A DNA stretch of 6,674 bases from an uncultured Alphaproteobacteria bacterium (GCA_934538895.1 CAKTCH010000088.1:1-6674); one strand, 5' to 3'. Shown: positions 1 to 6,646, counted from the stretch's first letter. Program-made: numbers and translations. The notes: generated by a model not told the origin, from the sequence alone.

Positions 1-1268
1 TGTCTGCGGTGATAGAGGATTGCCTGAATCGGCGCACCGGCGTCAGCGTGCCGTTAATGGGAATTACTCATTCACTGGGTATGGAAAAAGCAGAGTCTCT
101 ATACAAGACGCTTGAGGCCAGCAATACGCCCGGTGGCAGTTTCAGCCTCAAATCGAAGTACGAAGATGCTGTTAAACATTACAATATCGAAGCGCGCCTG
201 GGCTGCGAGCTTGCCGCGATCTCGTTCCTTGACGGTATCGGCTGCATCAGCCCGGCGCATCTGGCGTGTCTTTACAATGAATATAAATATCCTGAAGACC
301 AGATGCGCTTGCTGCCTGGCGGCATCAATGAGGATGTCTTCAAAAAGACCGTCACTACGGACGCCGAGAAAACGGCGCTGCGCCGGCGACTTGTTTCTGA
401 CATGGTTGATGACGGCAAGATTACCGCCGATGGTGCACAGAAGATAAATGACGGCAAAATCGTATTTGGCTTTGGCCGTCTTGTCGCTGCCAAAGGCATC
501 GTTAGTGCGGTTAAGTCAATGGGCCACCTGCTGGAGAAAGCGCCCGACGCCGTTTATATTTATGCCGGTGGCAATATCCCGCTTAAAACGGCTGAAGAAC
601 ATAAAGTATATAATGAAGCCATGGATTACGCGAAGGCGCATGGCTATGCCGACCGCATTTTCTTCCTGGGCCGCCAGAATCAAAAAACCATTTCCGACTG
701 GCTGAATGCCGCCGATGTCTACTTACATGCGGCATACCTGGAGCCGTTCGGTCTGGCGCCGCAGGAAGCCGCCGCCACGGGCATTCCTGTCGTATTGTCC
801 AAATATGCCGGTGCCGGTTACGTGCTGCGGAATAACGAACTGGCCCTGCATACCGATCCTCACTCACCGCCCGATATCGCCAAGCAGGTTGGCCGCTTGT
901 TGCGTAATCAGTCGCTGGCGAAAGATCTTTCCGGACGGGCACATCAACTGATCAATGATACATGCACATGGGCAGCACGCGCCAAACACCTTGCGGCATT
1001 TTCGCGTGAAGTAAAGACTGAATATTTCCCGCAACGCGCGGAATTGCCAAAAGGTGTTTATCACGCTGGCCATGCTGCCGCAGCACGCGCGCTGCTGACA
1101 CAAAACATTGATGCTTTTATTCATAATGATGAAACAGGCTGGGCTGATACCGTATACGCATCAATCGAGGAACTCGTCAAAGAGCGGGCGGCAGCACCAG
1201 ATGACACGCAGGAATTGTTGCAGAAATTCAGTAGCAACAAAGATGGGGCAAAATGCCAGCCTGGCTGA
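1..1268 (+). CDS. GT4 glycosyltransferase, sucrose-phosphate-synthase-like (5' partial)
   Basis: Retaining GT-B glycosyltransferase of family GT4, closest by motif to sucrose-phosphate synthase and mannosylfructose-phosphate synthase, which join a nucleotide-sugar hexose to fructose-6-phosphate in the cytoplasm. The frame is open to the window edge, so the N-terminus is missing. A GTG at 9 is only an internal codon, because the protein would begin just before the THSLG..K motif (about residues 20-27 counted from 9) and lack most of the acceptor domain. Seen: LPGGI before the C-terminal Rossmann domain, GRLVAAKGI with the expected nucleotide-binding Arg157 and Lys162, and the GT4 EX7E motif EPFGLAPQE (E245 to E253). 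The GT-B closing helix (TWAARAKHL) ends near residue 330, yet about 80 further residues follow with no domain I recognise. The end overlaps the phosphatase gene by 16 nt, which fits a synthase/phosphatase pair. Donor (UDP-glucose or GDP-mannose) is undetermined. Family assignment is firm, the substrate is not. Confidence 0.87.
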   Translation, partial: SAVIEDCLNRRTGVSVPLMGITHSLGMEKAESLYKTLEASNTPGGSFSLKSKYEDAVKHYNIEARLGCELAAISFLDGIGCISPAHLACLYNEYKYPEDQMRLLPGGINEDVFKKTVTTDAEKTALRRRLVSDMVDDGKITADGAQKINDGKIVFGFGRLVAAKGIVSAVKSMGHLLEKAPDAVYIYAGGNIPLKTAEEHKVYNEAMDYAKAHGYADRIFFLGRQNQKTISDWLNAADVYLHAAYLEPFGLAPQEAAATGIPVVLSKYAGAGYVLRNNELALHTDPHSPPDIAKQVGRLLRNQSLAKDLSGRAHQLINDTCTWAARAKHLAAFSREVKTEYFPQRAELPKGVYHAGHAAAARALLTQNIDAFIHNDETGWADTVYASIEELVKERAAAPDDTQELLQKFSSNKDGAKCQPG

Positions 1269-2092
1269 TCGGACTCGATATCGATGAGACCCAGATTCCC
1301 GAGCGCACGAATCCCCATTATTTCGATGGTGAGGCGGACGCTATCGAGAATCTGAAACGCACGCTTGATAAAATTCGCAGTGATGGCGCAGGCAAAATCG
1401 TCCATGTCACCAATGGCATGATGCATCTGTATGAACAAGTTGCCGACAAGCTGGCCGTGCCTGATTACCTGACCTGCAACGCCAGCACACGCATATATAA
1501 ACGTACCGACGGCGGCATGGAACTGGATCAGGATTTTGAAGCCGCACTGCGCGCTTGCGGTTACGATCCCTTGCTGGCTGAAGAAAACGCCGCGCGTTTC
1601 CCTGCTTTGGAGCAAAGCGGGCCGGAGCATCAGACTGCATATAAACGCAGCTTTCTGATGACGGATACCAGCCTGAATGTCGCATGGCGTCAGCGGATTT
1701 ATACGGAACTGGCAGCGCTTTATAAAGATCAGCCCGGCACTTCCGTCTTCTACGTTGAAGGCAAAACCGATATTAATGGTTTCATAGACCCGGCGGGACC
1801 TTTCCCGACGATAGATATCGTGCCGCGCTTGTGCACCAAAGGCGAATGCCTGCGTTTCATTGCCCGCAAGGAAGGCATCCTCGCCGATCACGTATTGGTT
1901 AGCGGCAACGGCGATAATGATATCAGCATGTTCCGCAACGAATTCCGTTCCGTGGCCGTGGGCAATGCCCAGAAAAAGCTCATGGATCATGCGCAGAAGC
2001 TTTCTCACATTAATCCTTCACAACATTATATCGCGCGTGGTACACGTTCGGCGGCAGTCCTTGAAGGTCTGCGCCATTTCGGCCTGGTTTAA
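1253..2092 (+). CDS. HAD-superfamily sugar-phosphate phosphatase (sucrose/mannosylfructose-phosphate phosphatase-like)
   Basis: A 279-residue HAD hydrolase with a C2-type cap, the usual size of sucrose-6-phosphate and mannosylfructose-6-phosphate phosphatases. It probably removes the phosphate from the disaccharide phosphate made by the preceding glycosyltransferase. Motif I is GLDIDET near the N-terminus (nucleophile D9, acid/base D11), motif II is VTNG (T53), motif III is CTKGECL (K196) and motif IV is GNGDNDISM (218-226). Residues about 70-180 form the cap region. Motif IV is odd: the common GDSGND becomes GNGDND, so the first metal-binding Asp is Asn219, while D221 and D223 are present. 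The ATG at 1253 lies inside the end of the glycosyltransferase gene, preceded only by a weak GATGGGG ribosome-binding stretch, so translation is probably coupled. The pairing with a GT4 synthase is the main argument for substrate; another sugar phosphate is possible. Confidence 0.85.
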   Translation: MPAWLIGLDIDETQIPERTNPHYFDGEADAIENLKRTLDKIRSDGAGKIVHVTNGMMHLYEQVADKLAVPDYLTCNASTRIYKRTDGGMELDQDFEAALRACGYDPLLAEENAARFPALEQSGPEHQTAYKRSFLMTDTSLNVAWRQRIYTELAALYKDQPGTSVFYVEGKTDINGFIDPAGPFPTIDIVPRLCTKGECLRFIARKEGILADHVLVSGNGDNDISMFRNEFRSVAVGNAQKKLMDHAQKLSHINPSQHYIARGTRSAAVLEGLRHFGLV

Positions 2093-2101
2093 ACATATAT
2101 T

Positions 2102-2110
2102 CAGAGGTGA
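2102..2110 (+). promoter_or_regulatory. Shine-Dalgarno site deciding the sugar kinase start
   Basis: The stretch CAGAGGTGA contains GAGGTGA, seven bases complementary to the 16S rRNA 3' end, just before ATG at 2113. An in-frame GTG at 2107 falls inside this site and so is unlikely to be the start. Confidence 0.75.
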
Positions 2111-2112
2111 TT

Positions 2113-3081
2113 ATGATCGTCGTTTTCGGTTCGAACGTTCTCGATCTTTTCTTTGATCTGGCGGACCTGCCGCCGCGTGATACGGCTACTCATCTGGAAA
2201 GCCATGTCGAGGCTTCCGGCGGCAAAGGCGCCAACCAGGCGGTCGCTGCGGCGCGTGCCGGCGCGGAAGTGCGCTTTTTCGGCGCGGTCGGCGATGGCGG
2301 CCATGGACGCCAGATGTATAAAAATCTTGCGAACAATAAAGTCGATGTGTCCGGTCTTGAGGTTCTTGAAAACGTGCCTTCCGGCCTTGCCGCTATTTTT
2401 GTCGATGATAAAGACGGTACGCATAAAGTCGTCGTCAGTCAGGGCGCTAATAAACGCGCGCGTCAGGCCAGCATTCCCGATAAATTGCTGGGTAAGAATA
2501 CTATCGTTCTGGTGCAGGGAGAGTTGAATATCGCGGAGACCGCCGCGCTGGTCAATCGCGCCAGAAAGGCGGGTGCGCGTTCGGTCATGAATTTCGCTCC
2601 TGCCGAGGCGACGCTTACAGAAGAATTCCTGCGCGATCTGGACATTATGATCGTGAACGAACATGAAGCAGAGTTGCTGGGCAAGCAGCATAATATCGAT
2701 GCGGCAGATAAATTCAGCTTTGTTTCTACGCTTTATAATAAATTCAACCTGACGACGATCGTAACGCTGGGGCCCGATGGTGCCGTATGCTGCGGTGCCG
2801 ATGGCTTGATGACAGTGACACCTCTGAGAATCGATCCAGTCGATACGATCGGTGCAGGTGACGCTTTCGTCGGTTATCTTTGTGCTTCGCTTGATAAGGG
2901 CTTGCCGATGTCCGATGCCCTTCGTCATGCTGCCGTGGCGGGGTCGCTTGCCTGTACGAAAATGGGTGCTCAGGTTGCCATTCCCCATCTGCACGAGATT
3001 CCGTCTTATCTCGATCAGGTTCAGGTCGCGGGCGGCACAGCTGCTGATCTTCCTCAAGCGTCTTTGGCATTATCATCATGA
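2113..3081 (+). CDS. PfkB-family sugar kinase (ribokinase/fructokinase-like)
   Basis: A 322-residue cytoplasmic carbohydrate kinase of the PfkB/ribokinase family, full length. The N-terminus GSNVLDLFFDLADLP matches the ribokinase opening strand with the sugar-contacting Asp (D11). The first family signature, GGKGANQAVAAARAGA, starts at G36. VDDKDGTHKVVVSQGAN (about 97-113) resembles the ribokinase lid region. The second signature, DTIGAGDAFVGYL, carries the anion hole and catalytic base D250. By motif it is closest to ribokinase. Its place after a synthase and phosphatase that use fructose-6-phosphate makes fructokinase equally plausible, since a PfkB gene is recalled beside the Agrobacterium mannosylfructose genes. 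It starts 20 nt after the phosphatase stop and ends in an ATGA overlap with the glucokinase gene, so it belongs to the same operon. Family is sure, substrate open. Confidence 0.9.
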   Translation: MIVVFGSNVLDLFFDLADLPPRDTATHLESHVEASGGKGANQAVAAARAGAEVRFFGAVGDGGHGRQMYKNLANNKVDVSGLEVLENVPSGLAAIFVDDKDGTHKVVVSQGANKRARQASIPDKLLGKNTIVLVQGELNIAETAALVNRARKAGARSVMNFAPAEATLTEEFLRDLDIMIVNEHEAELLGKQHNIDAADKFSFVSTLYNKFNLTTIVTLGPDGAVCCGADGLMTVTPLRIDPVDTIGAGDAFVGYLCASLDKGLPMSDALRHAAVAGSLACTKMGAQVAIPHLHEIPSYLDQVQVAGGTAADLPQASLALSS

Positions 3082-4052
3082 GCAAGACAGCCCTTATCGC
3101 CGATATCGGCGGCACCAACGCGCGCTTTGGCATCGTTGATGAGCGGGGTACGCGTGATCTTATCTATCTGCCCTGTCAGGATTACACAGGCCCGGCGGAA
3201 GCCGCCGAGGATTATTTCAACAGGATAGGCCTGAAAGATAAACCGGAGATCGGCGTGATTGCCGTCGCCGGGCCTGTGCAGGGTGATCTGATTAATTTTA
3301 CCAATCTGCAATGGTCTTTCCGCAGCAGCCGCTTACAGAAAGATTTGCAATTGCAATCGCTGGCGGTCATGAACGATTTTAAAGCCGTGGCGCTGGCCGT
3401 TCCCGGTATCGATCCGCAACTGGTACGTAAAATCGGCGGTGGTGAAGCTCTGAAGGACGGCGCTATCGGTGTGATCGGACCCGGTACGGGGCTGGGCGTT
3501 GCCTCGTTGATCTGGTCTGGTTCGCATTATATCGCACAGCCGGGTGAAGGCGGCCATGTTACCATGCCGCCGGTGAACGAACGTGAATATGCGATTTTCC
3601 AGCAGTTACGTGTGAAATATCACCATATCTCTGCCGAGCGCGTATGTTCCGGCAAAGGTCTGGAGAATCTTTACAATGCCATTCGCGTGCTGGATGACAA
3701 AATGGAAAGCCCTGATCTCGATGCGCCCGCCATCAGTGAAAATGCGATTAAAGGAAAATGCGAGATTTGCAGGGAAGCACTTAATTTGATGCTGGGCTTT
3801 CTGGGGCGTATCAGCGGCAATCTTGCGCTTACGCTGGGGGCGCAGGGCGGTGTTTATATTGCTGGCGGCATCCCGACGAAGCTGGGCGATTATTTTGAAG
3901 CTTCGGCATTCCTTGATGAATTTCAGTCCAAGGGCCGTCATAAGGATTTGATGAAAACCATTCCTGTCTTCATGATCAATCACGATGCGATCGGTCTGCT
4001 GGGGCTTGAACAGCACGCGCAGTATCTGCTGGGGATGTCAAAGGGCGCATAG
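3078..4052 (+). CDS. glk: Glucokinase (Glk, group A)
   Basis: ATP:glucose 6-phosphotransferase of the proteobacterial Glk type, 324 residues against 321 in E. coli. It gives glucose-6-phosphate for glycolysis or for nucleotide-sugar synthesis. The N-terminal ATP-phosphate motif is DIGGTNARF (9-17), followed by VAGPVQGD and TNLQWSF. The glucose site is complete: N99 and catalytic D100 in MNDFKAVAL, E157 and H160 in EGGH, and E187 in AERVCSGKG, all at the positions known for E. coli Glk. The second phosphate motif is GPGTGLGV (134-141), and GGVYIAGGI lies toward the C-terminus. The start ATG overlaps the kinase stop as ATGA. No clear ribosome-binding site precedes it, so translation probably depends on re-initiation after the upstream gene. 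In this operon it may recycle glucose or feed UDP-glucose to the first gene's product. No odd residues seen. Confidence 0.96.
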   Translation: MSKTALIADIGGTNARFGIVDERGTRDLIYLPCQDYTGPAEAAEDYFNRIGLKDKPEIGVIAVAGPVQGDLINFTNLQWSFRSSRLQKDLQLQSLAVMNDFKAVALAVPGIDPQLVRKIGGGEALKDGAIGVIGPGTGLGVASLIWSGSHYIAQPGEGGHVTMPPVNEREYAIFQQLRVKYHHISAERVCSGKGLENLYNAIRVLDDKMESPDLDAPAISENAIKGKCEICREALNLMLGFLGRISGNLALTLGAQGGVYIAGGIPTKLGDYFEASAFLDEFQSKGRHKDLMKTIPVFMINHDAIGLLGLEQHAQYLLGMSKGA

Positions 4053-4066
4053 CGCAGGGTTTTTTA
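4045..4066 (+). terminator. Weak terminator-like hairpin after glucokinase
   Basis: GCGC-ATA-GCGC (4045-4055) forms a 4-bp all-GC stem across the glk stop codon. It is followed by AGGG and a run of seven Ts (4060-4065 and neighbours). The stem is short and set four bases from the T run, so it is at best a weak Rho-independent terminator for the plus-strand sugar operon. Confidence 0.35.
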
Positions 4067-4130
4067 TAAAGATTTTTGATTTCTCCCTCTCGTGCAGGCT
4101 CCAGATTTAAGCGGAACGCTGCCGTGCGGC

Positions 4131-4556
4131 TTATTTTTTGGGCGTTACCGCACAGGTTAATTCGCTTTTTGCCACCAGTTTGCCGGCGTCGTCATGTACT
4201 TGAATATCCCAGACATGCTTGGTGCGGCCTACATGCACGGGGCGGGCGGCGGCGGTTACAAAGCCGGCCTTTACGGGACGCAGGTGGTTGGTGCTGATAA
4301 CCGACCCTACGGCGTAATGGGTGGCGGTGTCTATGCACATAAGCGATGCCACGCTGCCTGCTGTTTCGGCCAGTACACAGGTTGCGCCGCCGTGGAGGAT
4401 ACCGTGAATCTGGTGGGTGCGGTGGTCGACCGGCATCCGGAGTTTCAGGAAATCCGGGCCGATCTCGGCAAACTCGATGCCGATATGCTGCACGATATTA
4501 TTGTGAGTCATGAAATCGTGCAGTTCGGACAGTGTGTAGGGTTTGAACCAGATCAT
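4131..4556 (-). CDS. Hotdog-fold acyl-CoA thioesterase, YdiI/MenI-like (PaaI family)
   Basis: A 141-residue single-domain hotdog thioesterase that hydrolyses an acyl-CoA or aroyl-CoA thioester in the cytoplasm. It resembles E. coli YdiI (MenI, 1,4-dihydroxy-2-naphthoyl-CoA hydrolase) along its whole length: the start MIW, MPVDHRTHQ.HGILHGGA, VLAETAGSVA, NHLRPVKAG, and VWDIQVHDDAGKL. The catalytic Glu is E64, with Q49 and H55 matching the YdiI active site. An AAAGGAG site seven bases upstream fixes the start. It follows the ABC ATPase gene by 55 nt on the same strand, so it is probably the last gene of that operon, although a local promoter is possible. No menaquinone genes lie nearby, so the physiological substrate is unknown; general acyl-CoA hydrolysis is as likely as DHNA-CoA hydrolysis. 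Confidence 0.92.
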   Translation of the reverse strand: MIWFKPYTLSELHDFMTHNNIVQHIGIEFAEIGPDFLKLRMPVDHRTHQIHGILHGGATCVLAETAGSVASLMCIDTATHYAVGSVISTNHLRPVKAGFVTAAARPVHVGRTKHVWDIQVHDDAGKLVAKSELTCAVTPKK

Positions 4557-4563
4557 GGCGGCG

Positions 4564-4570
4564 CTCCTTT
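4564..4570 (-). promoter_or_regulatory. Strong ribosome-binding site for the thioesterase gene
   Basis: On the minus strand AAAGGAG sits seven bases before the ATG at 4556, the best Shine-Dalgarno match in the right half of the window. It suggests the thioesterase is translated independently of the ATPase gene upstream. Confidence 0.7.
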
Positions 4571-4611
4571 ATCAGAAGATTATGCTAGCGCGGCCTTGCG
4601 TTATGGACAAG

Positions 4612-5355
4612 TCAGATCATCGGGTGTGTTTTCGGCGCAGGAGCGGGCGTGTATGGCGGCAGGCATTTAAATTGATGGTCTTCGATCGCGGCGTGGCGCG
4701 TATGATATTGTGCCAGTTCGGCACGGTGCGAAATGCTGATAATCCCCGTGTCAGGCAATTCGCTGACCAACGTGCTGTAAAGCTCATCCTGTGCCTTTAT
4801 ATCCAGAGCGGCGGTAACTTCATCGAGCATCAGCAGATTCGGTTTATGCAACAGGATACGGGCGAAGCTTATCCGTTGCTTTTCGCCCCCTGAGAGGCGT
4901 TCCCAATAGGCGCCGTCTTTTTCGCTATCGTTCATTTCCGGGATCAGGCGGCCCATCCCTGTTTTAGCCATGGCTGATGCGACATGGTCGTCATCGAATT
5001 TATCCATGAAGGCGGGGAAGCATATAATCCCCTTAAGGCTTGTCAGGGGGAGATGGGGCTTCTGCGCGATAATAAGCGCTTTTGCGTCGGCATGAATGTT
5101 GATATTACCGTTGCCCCAAGGCCACAAGCTGTGGGCAGCGCGCAGGATCGTTGACTTTCCGCTACCTGACGGACCCGATATCATCAGGCGCTCTCCGGCA
5201 TTCAGGGTCAGGGAAAAGGGTTTGATCAATAAGGCCCCGTCAGGTTTGCGTATGCAGAGATCCGTGATCTGTAGCAGGTTATCGATCCCGCTTTTTTCCG
5301 CATGTATGGCGGGCGCTGACATGGATGAGAAATGGGCAAGTGCCTGATGCGTCAT
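4612..5355 (-). CDS. ABC transporter ATP-binding subunit (YddA/SbmA-type family, separate NBD)
   Basis: A 247-residue nucleotide-binding subunit. Numbered from the ATG at 5355, it has Walker A GPSGSGKST (61-69), Q-loop Q98, signature LSGGEKQ (154-160), Walker B LLMLDE with catalytic E179, D-loop ALD (183-185) and switch His210, so ATPase function looks intact. The text after Walker A, SLWPWGNG, and the Q-loop context QKPHLPL are typical of the YddA/ABCD-like exporter family, where this domain is normally fused to the membrane domain. Here the membrane part is the gene just upstream, and its TAA ends four bases before this ATG. The frame is also open back to an ATG at 5415, but that start would overlap the upstream gene by 56 nt and add a poorly conserved, basic N-terminus. 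I prefer 5355, preceded by AGGATAAGG. The last 25 or so residues are a Pro-rich tail outside the domain. Substrate unknown. Confidence 0.9.
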   Translation of the reverse strand: MTHQALAHFSSMSAPAIHAEKSGIDNLLQITDLCIRKPDGALLIKPFSLTLNAGERLMISGPSGSGKSTILRAAHSLWPWGNGNINIHADAKALIIAQKPHLPLTSLKGIICFPAFMDKFDDDHVASAMAKTGMGRLIPEMNDSEKDGAYWERLSGGEKQRISFARILLHKPNLLMLDEVTAALDIKAQDELYSTLVSELPDTGIISISHRAELAQYHTRHAAIEDHQFKCLPPYTPAPAPKTHPMI

Positions 5356-5359
5356 GACC

Positions 5360-6559
5360 TTATCCTGCCTTTGGCGTTTGTAGGGAGGGTTGGCTGTATT
5401 TTTGCAGGTTTTCACTAAACCCGGTCAGGCGGTTTGTTACGGATTTCCAGTCCGCCAGATCCGTGTAAGCGTTGAAAAACCAGCTTAGGTCGCTTTGTAC
5501 CTGCCCGAAAGCGCTGGCGCCTTGGAAGAAATCCCCCAGGTCCATCTTGCGCGCGTAAAACTGTGGCAGCATGATGATATAGGGCGCAACGCTGGCTGTC
5601 TGGTTGATGGTGGCGCTTAAAGCGGCCATTTGCGTGTTTTTGCGAATGATTTTATTTTGATTAGTGACGATGGGCCCGAACAGATGTTTTAGTATATCGC
5701 ATTCAACGGCTTCGCCGTCCTGCAGGGCGATTGATTCTTTATTCTCCCGGACCTTGACCAGCCCGTAACGGAAGTTGCCGTCGAATTTTTGCTGGTCTTG
5801 ATTCAACTTGATCAGCGGTTTACCGATTTTGTGAGCCAGTATCGTCGATCCTACAGCGTATCCTGCGGCACCTGCTACGAATGCCGGCCCGGCGATATCC
5901 CACAGGATGTAAGTGAATGACGGCAAAGAAAGGGTCGAGCGCAGGAATCCGGTGCCCAGCCCCAGGGTCGTGCTTGTGAATAATTTGATGTCGTCGCCAA
6001 TACGCTGGTCGGGGTTGTCCGCCGCTTGCCCATCCATCTGCATTTTGTAATAGGGTTTGTTCCGGCCATCGATCCAGCCTTGCAGATATTGATCGGTCAT
6101 CCATTGGCGCCAGCGTAATTGCAGTTTCAGGTTTACTTCCGTCTTTACGACCGCCATGCCGAGGAAGATGCCCGCCAGCATCAGGAATTCGAACAATTGT
6201 TTTTTTGTCTTGTCTTGTAGTTCTTCGATCTTTTCTTTTGTTTCGGCTGTTTCCGGTTTTTCAAGAGTGCTGCCTGCCTGTTGCAATGTCTTATAAAACT
6301 GGTTGCCCCACTGGCTTAATTGTACATCCAGATAAACTTGTCCCAGGGTCAGGCCTATGACCATGGCCAGCATAGCCTGTGCCTTGCGTTTTTCTTCGGA
6401 TCTGGTGAAGTAGGGCTTGGTCAGGCGCCATGCCGCGCGTAGCGACTCGGAAGGCGATGACAGCGTTGTACTGTCCATCAGCCGGTTTTGCGTTTCCGCA
6501 GATATGGCTTTAGGTGCGCGGCCCCATGCGCGGCGGAAGCCGTCGGATAATTTTGACAT
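5360..6559 (-). CDS. ABC transporter membrane subunit, YddA/SbmA-like (ABC_membrane_2)
   Basis: A 399-residue inner-membrane permease domain of the YddA/SbmA/BacA-like group, whose members move peptides, cobalamin or uncharacterised substrates. Hydrophobic segments lie near residues 62-82, 122-140, 205-245 and 310-332. Family hallmarks are W..QFYKTLQ (84-93), LRWRQWMT (148-155), DNPDQRI (181-187), LNQDQQKFDGNFRYGLV (252-268), REN.ESIAL (271-279) and DLADWKSVTNRLTGF near the end. This matches the fused YddA-type exporters up to the point where the ATPase domain would begin; here the protein stops and the ATPase is the next gene. A charged Lys/Glu-rich stretch (about 95-121) sits between the first two membrane segments. 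An in-frame ATG at 6616 would add 19 residues but lies upstream of the likely promoter. ATG 6559 has AGGGAA seven bases before it and is preferred. Substrate and direction are not readable. Confidence 0.88.
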   Translation of the reverse strand: MSKLSDGFRRAWGRAPKAISAETQNRLMDSTTLSSPSESLRAAWRLTKPYFTRSEEKRKAQAMLAMVIGLTLGQVYLDVQLSQWGNQFYKTLQQAGSTLEKPETAETKEKIEELQDKTKKQLFEFLMLAGIFLGMAVVKTEVNLKLQLRWRQWMTDQYLQGWIDGRNKPYYKMQMDGQAADNPDQRIGDDIKLFTSTTLGLGTGFLRSTLSLPSFTYILWDIAGPAFVAGAAGYAVGSTILAHKIGKPLIKLNQDQQKFDGNFRYGLVKVRENKESIALQDGEAVECDILKHLFGPIVTNQNKIIRKNTQMAALSATINQTASVAPYIIMLPQFYARKMDLGDFFQGASAFGQVQSDLSWFFNAYTDLADWKSVTNRLTGFSENLQKYSQPSLQTPKAG

Positions 6560-6566
6560 TTTATTA

Positions 6567-6572
6567 TTCCCT
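6567..6572 (-). promoter_or_regulatory. Ribosome-binding site deciding the membrane subunit start
   Basis: AGGGAA on the minus strand lies seven bases before the ATG at 6559. The alternative ATG at 6616 has only an A-rich GAAAAAG ahead of it. Confidence 0.6.
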
Positions 6573-6582
6573 GTTCGGTAGA

Positions 6583-6612
6583 TAGAAAAGCAGGGGAGCC
6601 GTTTTCTGTCAA
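6583..6612 (-). promoter_or_regulatory. Putative sigma-70 promoter for the transporter operon
   Basis: A perfect TTGACA (6612 down to 6607) is followed at 17 to 19 bases by a poor -10 (TTTTCT or TTCTAT, about 6583-6594). Transcription would begin near 6576, giving a leader of about 17 bases before ATG 6559. Only the -35 is convincing, so such a promoter might need an activator. Confidence 0.4.
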
Positions 6613-6646
6613 ACATCTTTTTCGTAAATTGCTGCCTGGCTCCCCT
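6592..6646. repeat. Inverted repeat with 9-bp arms around the promoter region
   Basis: AGGGGAGCC (6592-6600) and GGCTCCCCT (6638-6646) are perfect inverted copies separated by 37 bases. A run of A/T on the outer side (AAAAG against TTTTTT) can extend the pairing with one mismatch. On the plus strand the right arm runs into a T tract, so it could act as a long-loop terminator against transcripts entering or leaving the operon. Its loop contains the TTGACA hexamer and one arm falls in the promoter spacer, so an operator role is also possible. Confidence 0.5.

Noticed and set aside
9..11. GTG as the real start of the glycosyltransferase
   Set aside because: The frame is open to the window edge and starting here would remove most of the N-terminal GT-B domain, so the gene is treated as cut by the window.
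1121..2008. Long antisense open frame (about 295 codons, minus strand) opposite the HAD gene
   Set aside because: Its translation has no recognisable motif and overlaps a gene with all four HAD motifs. Openness is a by-product of codon use on the coding strand.
2101..3057. Long antisense open frame (about 318 codons, minus strand) opposite the PfkB kinase gene
   Set aside because: It mirrors almost exactly a kinase gene with both PfkB signatures. The translation is Arg/Ile-rich with no domain, and it has no supporting ribosome-binding site.
4100..4130. Terminator for the thioesterase operon on the minus strand
   Set aside because: The GC-rich stretch can form only short, mismatched stems and no T run follows in that direction.
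4571..4606. Possible internal promoter before the thioesterase (CATAAT at 4584 down to 4579)
   Set aside because: The -10 is good (five of six), but the best -35 candidate, TTGTCC, is 20 bases away, too far to count as support.
5356..5415. ATG at 5415 as the start of the ATPase gene
   Set aside because: It would overlap the membrane gene by 56 nt and add a basic stretch with no family resemblance. The ATG at 5355 follows the upstream stop directly.
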